Below are positions 10,016 through 20,310 of a stretch of DNA of 27,225 nucleotides, one piece after another (positions within the stretch are counted from its first letter, which is position 1; each line of letters opens with the position of its first letter). The translations under genes and the position numbers were made by a program. The DNA comes from Mesotaenium endlicherianum (taxonomy: Eukaryota > Streptophyta > Zygnematophyceae > Zygnematales > Mesotaeniaceae), in assembly GCA_009602735.1 (NCBI GenBank), contig WELA01003901.1, positions 139,188 through 166,412 of the forward strand, in the 5' to 3' direction. The notes beneath the pieces are model-generated. The model saw only the letters and a program-made list of their open reading frames with translations, ran no database searches and was not told the origin of the DNA.

Positions 10016-10413
10016 CTGAACCAATCAACCCGAAGTTCTCAGAAGTAGGACAGAAGCGTCTTACTTCCATACAAGCTTTTGCCCAAATTGAGGGTTTACA
10101 GAGTGAACAAATTTGTAGTTTGCAAAAATTACGTCTAAGCAGTTTAACAAGCAATGCCAAATTTAGAGAAAATCGCCGTCCAAAGCTTTCGCTTAACTTT
10201 CACTAAGTCACAGCTTACAAAACTCTGAAACTAAGCAACTATGCTGGCCTGATTTGAGCTCTTCGCTCAACACCGTGCCTTAGCAGTTCTCACTGCTTGG
10301 TTGGGCTCACTTAATTCTTCCCTGAAAGCTTTACTTGTTAATAATACTCTTACTATCAGCAAATCGACAAATGAGACTTCTGAAAACTTGGAAACTAACA
10401 CAGCACTCACCAT
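10016..10413 (-). other. Possible start codon and first intron of the - strand gag-like gene
   Basis: The gag-like frame has no ATG at its 5' end; its first in-frame ATG is about 90 bases inside. On the - strand, an ATG at 10413-10411 is followed at once by GTGAGTGC, a strong donor match. TTGGTTCAG|GTGAATAAG at 10016 is a possible acceptor. Joining them gives M-VNKIF in frame with the gag-like protein and removes a 395-nt intron. This rests only on splice-site matches and frame. Confidence 0.3.
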
Positions 10414-11794
10414 TTTATGTACCTTTCGCACGCTTGTGGTGTTTGGTCTGAATTTGTGCTAGACTCCTAGCAGATTCTATCTTGCAAGCTCTCTACCTTC
10501 TACCTGCGACATCCCTTCTTGGGAACTCCCAAGTTTCAACCTTTCTATGATACATGAGAGGGAAAATCTTCAAGAGTCGGCAAAAACGTGGCTTCTCGGC
10601 TCTCCTGTGCGTCCTTGCCTTGCAACTCTCAAACAGTTAAATAATCGTCACTTAACATGCATGCATGCCTCGTGACTGTCGGGCGTGACCGTTTGGCCTT
10701 TTCAGCTGGCAATCACGCATGTGGCTGGTGGCTGGCACTACTTGAAGTAAACGCCTAAGCCGTGGCTGGTCACTCCAGATCCTAGTCGAGGTGGCACACA
10801 ACCCTTCCACAGCATCCCTATTGTGACTTGGCTTAGCTGGCTAGTCGATCAGCGCCTTACTTGGCCTCTGACAACCTGAATCCTCGCTGGTCCCAAGTCT
10901 TAGCCTTTTGGCTGGCTACTCTGTCAAATCCCTACCCATCACTGAGTGTGGGGGTTTGACGCGTCGTGACTACTTTTACATTGACTACGATTTTGACCTA
11001 ACTGCTGACTGAGATGCAATCAGTCCTTTGGTCGGTGAGTCAATGCTTACTTTCCGTACCTGGGCGGCCGTGACTTGCGCTGCGCGTGCGGCACCGTCAA
11101 ACGGATAGCAGTCGCGACAATAGCGACCAGAAATCAAACCTGGGAAAATTAGTGAAAGGATTCAAAATATTAGGGACCCAAATTCAAAAATAAGCGCGAG
11201 TTACCACCCCATGAGCCACTAGAAGTAAAAGGGGGGATCACGCTCCTCTGTCACATGCCCTCACGAAAGCTTAGGCACGCAAATTACATCGCGTACACCA
11301 TGTCGCGTAGTTTGTTAGAAGTAGGACGTCTTTGACGTAAAGGCCTTCTTACAGTGGCCATTATGGCGTACAATATTCAACGAAACGTACTATCACTCTA
11401 CTTTGCGTACATTGGACATACGCGTCTGAGCCACGGTGGTCTCAAAGCTCGCTATTCGATATTCACATTCGTATAAGTTTTCATCGGAAAGCCAAGTTTG
11501 TTCAATAATTCACCTCATGAGGTGAATTGAGAAGGTAATCAAACCTCGGCCTCAGCTAGAATTTGCGTCTTTTGGATTTTTGAAGGCCTTATGCCCATCC
11601 ACGTGGACTCCAACTTGATTCCTATTGAGGCTTGGTCTCCACTATTAACCAGATACGCTTCTCATGTTTCATGAGTTTGAAAATAAAATTGTCAACTTTG
11701 TTCATACTTAATTTCAATGCCGCTATCAACGTTGTTAAATATTATTTAAATAGGCCCTCAATGTTGTGAGAGAAAATCTAATGAGGGCTCTTGC
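10414..11794. other. Stretch without a recognised gene
   Basis: No open frame has recognisable motifs, and I could not find an LTR or primer site for the adjacent - strand gag remnant. The part at 10640-11130 is C/T-rich with many short TGGCTGG-type words. A perfect 22-bp palindrome lies at 11507-11528. The stretch may include the 5' leader or promoter of the - strand element, but nothing in the sequence proves it. Confidence 0.5.
11507..11528. repeat. Perfect 22-bp palindrome
   Basis: AATTCACCTCA is followed immediately by its reverse complement TGAGGTGAATT. Weaker pairing (CAAT with ATTG) extends beyond it on either side with one bulged base. There is no adjacent coding sequence to suggest a role. 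Confidence 0.8.
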
Positions 11795-11993
11795 TTGTGT
11801 GAGCTCCAGCCCGTACCTGCGTTGAAAACGATATGTGTACATAGACGCGAAAGCGTTCGTGACGACCCTTTTGCTTGCTTTTTTCAACGTGACCTGCCCT
11901 CTGGCGACCGTCGTAAATTGGGCCCTCGCCATGAATAAGGTCTCTTCTTCGCTTAGACATTGCGTCCTTGGGGCATCACGTGAGCGGCCATGG
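11795..11993. repeat. Tandem repeat family, left fragment (split by LTR insertions)
   Basis: This segment aligns with 22630-22832: both contain GCGAAAGCG, a pyrimidine run, CGTCGT, GGCCCTCGCC, CTCTTCTT.GCTTAGACA and end in CGGCCATGG. Its continuation is at 22044 after the old solo LTR. Frames here look accidental, as they are not shared between repeat units. Confidence 0.75.
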
Positions 11994-12088
11994 TGTAATG
12001 AGTCAGTTTATAGATATAATAGTTCAACTAATTGAAATAGTTAATTGACTTCAGTCTACAAAACTCTAGTTAATATTTAGTCTGCCGG
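11994..12088 (+). repeat. Old solo LTR, left part
   Basis: These 95 bases start TGTAATGAGTCAG, an LTR start of the same family, directly after CATGG (11989-11993). They stop at CTGCCGG where the 5' LTR of copy 2 begins. The remainder resumes at 21023. Adding both parts and removing the later insertions and duplicated targets gives about 711 bp, the full LTR length. Confidence 0.85.
12084..12088. repeat. Target site duplication of copy 2, left side (GCCGG)
   Basis: The five bases before the 5' LTR are GCCGG; the five after the 3' LTR (21023-21027) are GCTGG. They differ at one base. Intact LTRs of this family read CTGCTGGACTT here (compare 6959-6969), so GCTGG is the original target. Confidence 0.75.
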
Positions 12089-12800
12089 TGTAATAAATCA
12101 GTATATTGGTAGATATAACATTCATTTACATATAATAGTTAATTAAGTTCAGCCTGCTGAACTCTAGTTAACAATCAGTGTTGGACTTCATATTAAATAT
12201 CAGTTTAATGACTCAGCCGGAAGCAGCAGGCTGAAGTCAACTTAAGTCAGCTTGCTGACACATTCTTTGACAGCCAGCTGACCTCCGAACTCGGTAGCAG
12301 CAAACTGCCTCGCTGTGCATCTAAGTGTGATATGCTAGATGAATGGCCAGATGACATTCCTATGATGGATGGCGATTCGGGATGATGGAAGATGGCGGTG
12401 GATTTGGTTAACCGAGGTCCTACCAACGTGGTTAACTCCCGGGTAGGCGGTGCTATCGCACTGGCCGTTGAACAGTAAACTCATTCCATGTGCTAGCCAT
12501 TGCTCTCGAGTTCGGCATTCGGAAACGAGGCCAACTCTCTTGTACAGCTTACTGAGAGAGATATGAATCCAAGGCGAGAAGCCATTGATACGCACAGTCT
12601 TCTAACCTTGCTTATGTATGAGTTTACTAATTGCATTATTGATGCTAGTTTACTCGCATTTGACTTACGAGTATTGCTCACTGCTAGTGCGTTATCCTTT
12701 GCCGTTTAACCAATTAACGGAAAATACCATAAAGATTACTTGCTGATATAAAGATCTTTATTAATTGTTACTCGCCTATTTGGTAAGTCGATTCATTTCA
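12089..12800 (+). repeat. 5' LTR of copy 2
   Basis: 712 bp, starting TGTAATAAATCAG and ending GATTCATTTCA. A conserved TATAAAG is at 12747-12753 and GTAAGT at 12783-12788. Only 34 bases separate the LTR from the gag ATG, so the leader is very short. Confidence 0.93.
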
Positions 12801-12801
12801 G

Positions 12802-12813
12802 TGGTATCGGAGC
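12802..12813 (+). promoter_or_regulatory. Primer binding site for initiator Met tRNA
   Basis: TGGTATCGGAGC starts one base after the LTR end. It differs by one base from TGGTATCAGAGC, the plant initiator-Met tRNA primer site that is common in plant LTR retrotransposons. It would prime minus-strand synthesis. Confidence 0.8.
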
Positions 12814-12834
12814 TGTTATCACAGTCTTCTTTGT

Positions 12835-14313
12835 ATGGTAAGGACAAGGTCTCAAACTAGCAACTCCCGAGACATGGAGAACCAGGATAACGAGAATGTC
12901 GAAAACCAGGCGGAAAGCCATGTGGCGGGAACCCGTACCTATTCTGAAGCAGTAGCAGATACTGCAGCTAGAGAGGCTGCAGATGAGGCAGCTGCTATTG
13001 CCTCAGTCGCAGCTCAGCAAGCTGAGGAGGAGATAGCCAGGCTAGAAGCTGAACAATTGGCAAAGGTTGCTGAAGATACAGAAAGGAGGGAAGGACAGCC
13101 AGCTGACGAGCGCACTGTTGAAGAACTTATGGCATCCAGGGCCAATGTTCTGAACCCACCTCCTGCTGTACAACTCAATGTACCCCTAGGTCAAATACGT
13201 GACCGGCTGAATGCGGCAGGAATTGCTGCTGCAGGAGCGAGAGGGACTGTTGAGGACACTACTCAGCGAGTAGATGCCAATGCTGCTGCTGCATTTGCTA
13301 GACTACCACCCCAGAATGTAGACTGGGGAGCATTGTTTGTTCAAATGCATTCGCAAATGGCGAGCATGTATCAGTCCCAACAGGAGGACAAAAGAATCAT
13401 AATGTCTCTACTGCGGGACAGAGACCAACTGGGGTCTCAAACCACTGGTGGTGGTGGCAGAGGGCCTAGTAAGCCCAAGCCAAAACCTCCCCAGGACTAT
13501 GATCCTGAGGGAAACATAAAATATTACCTGATCAAGTTTCTCGCGGATGTTGAGCAGTGGCTGGAGAACTACCCAGAACTGCAAGATTACGAGAAGGTCA
13601 GGCACACCGGTGCGCTACTGAAAGGCAGTGCCGCAGACTGGTGGCTTTACTGGAAAGGAGAGCGTAAGGCTCGGCAACTCGGTGACCCTACGTGGGTAGA
13701 GTTTGTCGAGAAGTTGCATGAGAAGTTTGATGTCATCAACCAGCAGGAGAAAGCTATCTATGCGATGATCTCCCTGACACTGAAGCAGACCACTTCAGTT
13801 GCTGAGTTTGCTCAAAAGTTTCAAGAGAACATGATGAAGCAACCAGATTTGCCAGAACGGTATAGGATAGCATACTTCAGGTATGGCTTGAAATCCAAAG
13901 TCTCGGGTCATTTTGCTGAGAAGAAGTATGAAAAACTGGCTGACTTGATCCAGGATGCTGATGCCTGGGATCAGCAGCAGTTCAACCACAAGCGCCAGAG
14001 TAATGCTTTGGTGTCTAAGATTGTCAAAAAGCCCCACGGTTCCTAGAATGCAATTGAAGGAGACCAGGCTGAGGATGATCAAGGTGATGGCTATGAGTAT
14101 GAGTATAATGCTATACAGTCTAGCGGTCGAGGTGGTTTCTCTCGAGGCGGCTATGGAAGAGGTGGTGGTAGGACTAAGCCGAGACCAGCCTCAGCAAAAT
14201 CTACTTGCTACCATTGTCAGCAGAAAGGCCACTACAGAGAACAGTGTCCGGTCAAGCACCTGCCTAAGGTCGAGAGAAAAGACCAGCCTTTAAAAGACAG
14301 CAACAGTCAGTAA
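12835..14313 (+). pseudogene. gag: gag (capsid/nucleocapsid), copy 2
   Basis: The ATG at 12835 begins MVRTRSQTSN, an N-terminus style common in plant Ty3/gypsy Gag. Residues about 30-110 are Ala/Glu-rich and probably helical. The capsid domain runs from about residue 222 to 385, and the CCHC knuckle CYHCQQKGHYREQC is at 14206-14247. A nonsense TAG at 14044-14046 (TAC in copy 1) cuts the protein before the zinc knuckle. The frame otherwise continues to the normal stop TAA at 14311-14313, which lies in the frameshift stem-loop. The full length would be 492 codons. This copy supplies the N-terminus missing from copy 1. Confidence 0.9.
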
Positions 14314-14330
14314 TCCAGTCTACTGACTGT
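14289..14330 (+). promoter_or_regulatory. Programmed -1 ribosomal frameshift signal between gag and pol, copy 2
   Basis: T TTA AAA lies at 14289-14295 in the gag frame. The spacer is 7 nt, and the same 10-bp stem pairs 14303-14312 with 14321-14330 around an 8-nt loop. ACTGGAT at 14396-14402 can pair with the loop as in copy 1. The single difference from copy 1 in this stretch is in the spacer. The pol frame is -1 relative to gag. Confidence 0.82.
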
Positions 14331-15241
14331 GAGGATGCTAGAGATAGTGAGTCGTCACTAGCTGCCCTCGTAGCAGGTATTATGGGTCCTGCTGAACTGG
14401 ATTCACTATGCATGCCTGACAACCAGATAAAGGAGACCATCAGCAATATAGACGTCCAGAGAGTGCACACTCTGGATGCTCTTGTTCCACCTGATGTCCA
14501 ACATTTCTTTGCTACGTCAGGAGAACAATGCGAAAGTCAGGAAAAGACAGTCCCCCCTATCCTACTGCATTGCATGATTGCAGGTAGGAAGGTGAGGGCA
14601 TTTGTTGACGGAGGGGCGTCACATACTTTTATCCACAAGGACTTAGTTAAGCGGCTAAGGCTGCCTACTGTCACCCAAGGGAATAGAAAAATATTCCTTG
14701 GAGATGCCTCAAGTATCCCGGGAGGAGTTATAACCAAGCCTATTGAGGTCCAGTTAGGTTCTGGCATTGCAGTTCTAACTGAAACGCTTACATTTGAGGT
14801 ACTCAACACTGGCTTTTATGATCTCGTGCTAGGCAGGTCCTGGCTTAATAGACATCAAGCTGAAGTGTGTTGGAGCAGAGGTACAGTTAAAGTGAGAGGA
14901 GCCAGTGATGGGCAGACTGACTTGGCACCCACCAGTGCTCTTCCTCTTGTCCTGTGTGGATGGCAACTGACGGAGAAGAAGAGGCTTCCAGAAGGATGCA
15001 AGTTGCTGAATGCAATGGAGTTTGTCAAAAGCTGGAACCAGAAGGAAGACAGAATGTTCTGTCTGCTGCTAAGAGAGGTACCTCCTCAACCTGAAGAAGT
15101 GGTTGAGAAAAAGGTAAGCCCTCCGGAGCACCCTACTGCTGCAAAAATTGTTGCTCAGTACACTGATGTGTTTAACATGCCTCCAGGACTACCCCCTAAA
15201 AGGGAAGTAGATCATAGGATTGATCTATTACCTGGTAGCCA

Positions 15242-15275
15242 NNNNNNNNNNNNNNNNNNNNNNNNNNNNNNNNNN
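15242..15275. other. Assembly gap (34 N) with duplicated flanks
   Basis: The bases before the gap (about 15225-15241, TATTACCTGGTAGCCA) and after it (15276-15295, TTATTACCTAGGAGTCAACC) both correspond to the same stretch of copy 1 at about 1921-1940. The true gap is therefore probably an unresolved overlap. Confidence 0.75.
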
Positions 15276-18126
15276 TTATTACCTAGGAGTCAACCACCCT
15301 GGCAACGCACTTATGTGGAGAGCGAGGAGTTGAAAACACAGATTGCAGAGCTTGAGAAAAATGGTTATATTTCTCCCAGTAAATCACCTTACGGCGCACC
15401 CATCCTATTTGTTAAAAAAAAGGATGGCAGTATGCGGACGTGTGTGGCTTACACAGCTCTGAACAGAATTACAGTAAAGACCAAGTATGCTTTACCCAGA
15501 ATCGAAGACTTGCTTGATACCCTGTCTGGTGCTAAGGTGTTCAGTAAGATTGGTCTCAAGAGTGGTTATTATCGAATCAGAATTGCTGAGGGGGATGAAC
15601 ACAAGACTGCCTTCCGCACACGTTATGGACACTATGAGTTCAACGTGATGCCATTTGGACTGACTAATGCTTCTGCGACCTTCATGGGTGCTATGAATGA
15701 CATTTTCAGACCTTATTTGGATAAGTTTGTGCAAGTTTTCCTGGATGATATTTTAATTTTCTCTAAAGATGAAGCTCAGCACNAGATGAGGCTCAGCACA
15801 CTAAACACTTAAAGACTGTCCTGGACACTCTGAGAAAAAATCACTTATATGCTAAAATGAGCAAGTGTGATTTCTTTAAAGACAGTATTGAATTCTTAGG
15901 TCACGTTGTCAGTAAAGAAGGCATAAGTGTGGATCCTAAGAAAGTCCAGACCATAAGGGATTGGCCAGTACCACAGTCTATCTCTGAAGTTAGATCCTTC
16001 CTTGGGTTGGCTAACTACTATAGGAGATTTATTGAGAATTATTCTACAAAGGCCAGTAAACTGACTGACCTTACTAAGAAAGACATCGGGTATGTGTGGG
16101 GGGAAGAGCAGCAGGCTGCCTTCCAGACCCTTAAAGATGCCCTTTGTTCTGCCCCGGTGCTAGCCGTGTATGACCCCAGCAAACCGGTGCAGGTGGTTAC
16201 TGATGCCTCTGATTTTGCCATGGGTGCTATTTTGTTGCAGCCTGCTGACAAAACCACAAAGGATGGTAAGGTACGGCAGGAGTGGCATCCTGTGTTGTAT
16301 GAGTCTATGAAATTTAATCCAGCGGAGATTAATTACTCAGTGCATGATAAAGAGCTGCTAGCTGTCATTCATGTGCTCAAACAGTGGAGAGCATACTTAC
16401 ATGGTAAAGCCTTTAAGGTGATTACAGATCATCTAGCTCTGACTCACTATCAGAAGAAGTCCAAGCTGTCGAGGAGGGAGAACTGCTGGAGCCAGATGCT
16501 GGAGCAGTTTCAAGTCCAGATCGACTACAAACCAGAGAAGTTAAATCCTGCTGATGCACTCTCTAGAAGACCCGACTTGCAAGAACGGAACTTTAGTCAG
16601 CATGCTGTAGATAAAGTCCTGTGTGCACTCACTTCACTAAAGGTGAAAAATTCCTTCCTTGAACAACTTAGGAAAGCCTACCTTTCTGACCCAACTTTTG
16701 AGCCCAGCCCCACTACTGGTATGTGTCGTGCTACTGCACTCGGGTATAAGCTTAAGGGAGGGGTCTGGGTGACTGAAACCACTTCAGGCAGGCTGAAGCT
16801 GGTCATTCCTAATAACGTGGAAATAAGGTCCCTTTTATTGAGTCAAGCACATGACAGTTTACTGGGTGGGCATTTGGGGCAGGCCAAAACTGTTGGCAAA
16901 CTGGCAAAACATTATCATTGGGAGGGATTACCTCGGGAGGTCTTGAAATACGTTAAGTCCTGTGACCAGTGTCAAAAGAATAAGTCTAGGCACACACCAC
17001 CGGGGGGCCTCTTACAACCACTGCCCATCCCAGCTGGCCACTGGGAAACAATATCCATGGACTGGGTGGTCACACTGCCACGAACTGCCAATGGGCATAA
17101 TTTGATACTGGTAGTAAACTGACAAAAATGGTCATTTTTATCCCCACAACTGTCAAAGTAACTGCACTCTAAACAACGAGACAGTTCTACAACCATGTAG
17201 TATGCCAACATGGGCTACCCTCTAATATAATCTCAGACAGAGACTTGAAATCTACCTCTAAGTTCTGGAGAGCTTTAATGGGGTTAATGGGAGTCAAGCA
17301 GCTGCTCAGCACAGCAAACCACCCTCAGACTGATGGGCAGACTGAAAGAACTAACCGAGTTTTGCAAGAGGTACTGAGAGCCTATATTAACCAAAAACAA
17401 GATAATTGGGATGACCTGTTACCTCAAATCCAGTTTGCGGTCAACAGTGCGGTGCACGCGTCAACGGGCAACACTCCTTTTGAACTAAGCCTAGGTAGAG
17501 TCCCTAAGTCTCCTTTAGATGTCCTAAGGGAGTCTTTAACCCACCCTGAAGGGATTAACAATCCGGTCTCCCGACAGTTAACTCAGGAGTTTGCTGACAC
17601 CCTGTGAGAAGTCCAGCAAAACCTGCACAAAGCGCAAGAAAACCAACAAAAGTACGCTAATCAGCACCGTCAAGAACTGACCTTTTTTAAGGGCGATTTT
17701 GTCAAACTGCATTCTCAACACCTGTACCTCCCTGGTGTGGTCAAGAAAAAGCTTGGCCCAGTCTGGGTCGGTCCATATTCAGTGGTGCGTCATGTCGGTC
17801 AGAATGCTTACAAACTGAACATGCCAGCCAGATACAAGGGTAATCTGGTCTTTAATGTCTCCTTCCTGGAACCATACATCAAAGGTGATACACTGTTCAC
17901 AGGTTGGTTACCTGTCCAACCGGGACCGGTCCCCGCTGTCCGGGACGGTTGAGGAGATTTTAGACGCGCGCTCGGTCCGTCGATCGTCTAAATATGTCAT
18001 GAAGTACTTCATTCGATGGAAGGGTCACGATGCCTCTGGGGACACTTGGGAATTTCAAGACCATTTGACTAATGCCAAAGGGGCGTTGAAACGGTTCCAC
18101 CTTCGGGCGGCTGGATCACCTCCCTA

Positions 18127-18521
18127 ACAGTCATTTCAGTTGACACGGGAAAGTGACAGGAGGTCCTGTCTCCATTTAAGTTGGAGGGGAAAATATATGA
18201 CAGTTAGTGTGCGAGAGCGAGAAAGGGACAGTTATGTGAACCCTAAGTGTCAGCATAGTGACAGAGGGGACAGCCTGGCCCACATAAAGCACCTTTAGCT
18301 GAAGGAAAAAGGGCCTCGCACAGCCATACATCACTTAACACACCTGAAAACACATTCATACGTTTATGTCTAGCGCACCGCAACTACGTCAACTCCTAGC
18401 AATCACCCTGTAAGGTAAACAGGAACGAATACACCATACTAATACAAACTTACTCCCTTCCTGCAACTTCTAGGACAAAGGTCGATATCCTACTAACTTG
18501 TGCCCTGGTTACATGTGCAGA
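18127..18521 (+). other. pol-ORF3 spacer, copy 2
   Basis: The spacer starts with sequence nearly identical to copy 1, including the inverted repeat GACAGGAGGTCCTGTC (18155-18170) and TAAGTTGGAGGGG (18177-18189). It then diverges, keeping only short shared patches such as GACAGTTAGTG. It ends with the candidate leader intron. Confidence 0.65.
18415..18520 (+). other. Candidate 5'-leader intron of ORF3, copy 2
   Basis: The boundaries are TAAG|GTAAAC and TGTGCAG|A, 106 nt. TACTAAC, the consensus branch-point sequence, ends 23 bases before the splice point. The ORF3 ATG (18522) starts one base downstream, exactly as in copy 1. Confidence 0.55.
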
Positions 18522-20198
18522 ATGGCTCCCACCACACAAAAGGAGGACAGAAAGCGTAAGGCAGAAGAAGCCAGGAGGACAATGGAGCAATACCAGAAGG
18601 AGCTGGCGGCAACGTCCCTCACCAGGAGAGAACAAGAAAGGGTCCGCAAACAACAAGAGGCGGCAGAAGAAGCACAGAGGAAGAAGGATCAGGAAGCGGA
18701 AAACCTCAGGAAAGTTGAGGAGGAGAGACAGAAGAAACAACAAGAAGAAGCGGTAGCGGCAGAGGAGGAGAGAAGGAAAAAGGTTGAAGCGGACAGGCAA
18801 AAGAGCTTGGCCACTTACAAATATAGTGTGGTGGGTGGCCAAAACTTTGATAACCTGAAGGAAGCATTGCTCGCAGCCCAGGAGATCAACAAGCTGGAAC
18901 AGACAACACTGCTACAGAGGGAAGGAACTGCAGCTTTGGATAGGTACATTGAGACACACACTGGTGTAGTTCTCTACGAGGATTATGCCAAGATGGTGGG
19001 CTATACAGCAGAGCAGGCCCGGTAACCGGCCGATGATTAAGAGAACAAGCCAGTCCCAATACCGGGAATAGTGGGAGATCAGAGACTCATCAGGATGGTG
19101 AGCATGCGGCCCGATAGCTTTAAGGATATGGTATTCTACCTCACACTATTGCCAGCTTACAATGAAGTTGAGAGAAGGAGTTGGGAGTACTTGGCCAGGG
19201 AGGCAGGACAGCAGATGTTCTCTCCCCACTGGTTCCCATGTAAACTGAGAAAGGCTAAGTATGGACCCCAATACTACTAGCAGCCAACAGACTGGAGGTG
19301 GATGACCGTCACAAACAAAAAGCAGGAGTGTGACCGAGCCCAACCAGACAATCTCCACTATGGCCTAGACGGCTACCTCATCCTACCACCTCACATTCCC
19401 CCTTGGGATCCCGGGCTGAATGGCTGCCTGAGCAATATGAATGCAGAGACCAAAGAGCACAGGAGGAGGGGGAGAGACTACTTCTCTAAGGGAAAGCATG
19501 CCTTTGTCAAATGGGCGAAGAATGCAGGCCGGATAGATATCAGCAGGCTGAAGGCCAAGCAATCTCCAGCGCGCCCTAAGAAAAGGAGATTAGTAGACTA
19601 CTCCATGTCTACCAGAGAGCAGGACGACTTAGTGGACGAGACTCCTACTCTCTCAGAGGAGGAGGATGAGGAGGATGAGGAAGAAGAACAAGGCAGAGGA
19701 GAAGCATCAAGAGCTGGTACTCAGGAGACCCAGGGGCAGGCAGGGGCACTTCCTAAGGAACCAAGATCAGGTATATGGAACGTGATCCCGATCATGGAGG
19801 CAACTGGACCCCGCACTCGCTCCCCCAGCCCACCTGCCCAAGCAGGGGAAGAAGCTGATCTGACTGTACTTGGCAGCAGACACAGGCAGAAATCCCTAGA
19901 GGACAGGGGTTTCAGAAGAGGGACACGCGGGGTGGCCAGAGGTATGCCGGCCTCCCCCTTCGCTCAGGGACATGCACCTCTTGCCAATGTATTTCAGCAT
20001 CCTACTTGAATGCCTGTCTATGTGGGGATCAACACCCAAGTGGGTGAAGAGCAGGCTACCATCCTTCGTTCTCCTCGAGGTCCAACTTTAGAACAAACGG
20101 GGTTCTTTAGAAGGCCAGCTGACATACCTAGAGGGCTGTCCAGATCTAGGTCCAGATCTCAGTCTCCTGATCCTGAAGCCCCAGGAACAACCCCCTAG
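18522..20198 (+). pseudogene. ORF3: extra retrotransposon gene, copy 2
   Basis: One frame runs for 559 codons with no frameshift but four nonsense codons, at 19023, 19038, 19278 and 20007. The protein has the same layout as copy 1: basic start, coiled coil to about residue 95, conserved domain (YNEVERRSWEYLAR, HWFPC, QPTDWRWMT, LPPHI..WDP, YFSKGKHAF), basic spot (PKKRR), acidic run, then a RGMPASP..QGHAPLANV motif and an Arg-Ser tail (LSRSRSRSQSPD). By eye about half of the residues match copy 1, far fewer than in Gag or Pol. No known domain is recognised. The conserved frame despite many base changes argues that it was a real protein gene. Confidence 0.75.
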
Positions 20199-20275
20199 GT
20201 GACAGGTTGAAGAGGCAGTCAGTGGGGGAGGCTGGTCAGGTTCAGTTCCCTTATTTAAGACTTCTGCAGTTTAAT

Positions 20276-20310
20276 GTTGTCGAGGCGACAACAAGTTAAG
20301 TTGGAGGGAT
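20276..20310 (+). promoter_or_regulatory. Hairpin plus polypurine tract before the 3' LTR, copy 2
   Basis: GTTGTCG-agg-CGACAAC (20276-20292) is followed by TAAGTTGGAGGGAT (20297-20310), ending at the LTR start. It matches copy 1 in hairpin, spacing and tract. Confidence 0.75.

Larger units (their letters stand above)
14289..18126 (+). pseudogene. pol: pol polyprotein, copy 2 (broken in several places)
   Basis: Protease Asp is at 14607 (FVDGGASHTFI). A 34-N gap (15242-15275) and a single N with a local duplication (15783) interrupt RT. RT motif A reads [11 protein letters not shown], so the catalytic Asp is Gly (15552); FLDD is intact at 15738-15749. CVAYTALN replaces the CVDYRALN of copy 1, and nine bases of the segment before YVESEEL are missing. 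RNase H and the integrase zinc finger are present in frame 2 to about 17115. A 7-nt deletion there shifts to frame 1, then a nonsense TAA follows at 17170 and TGA at 17605. A net 20-nt loss near 17947 shifts the chromodomain (IRWKGHDASGDTWEF) into another frame, ending at TAA 18124-18126. The family assignment is secure; the protein is not functional. Confidence 0.9.

Noticed and set aside
12835..12843. ATG|GTAAGG at the gag start as the splice donor for ORF3 RNA
   Set aside because: Joining it to the ORF3 acceptor puts the gag ATG one base out of frame with ORF3 in both copies. MVRTRS is also a common Gag start, which explains the word.
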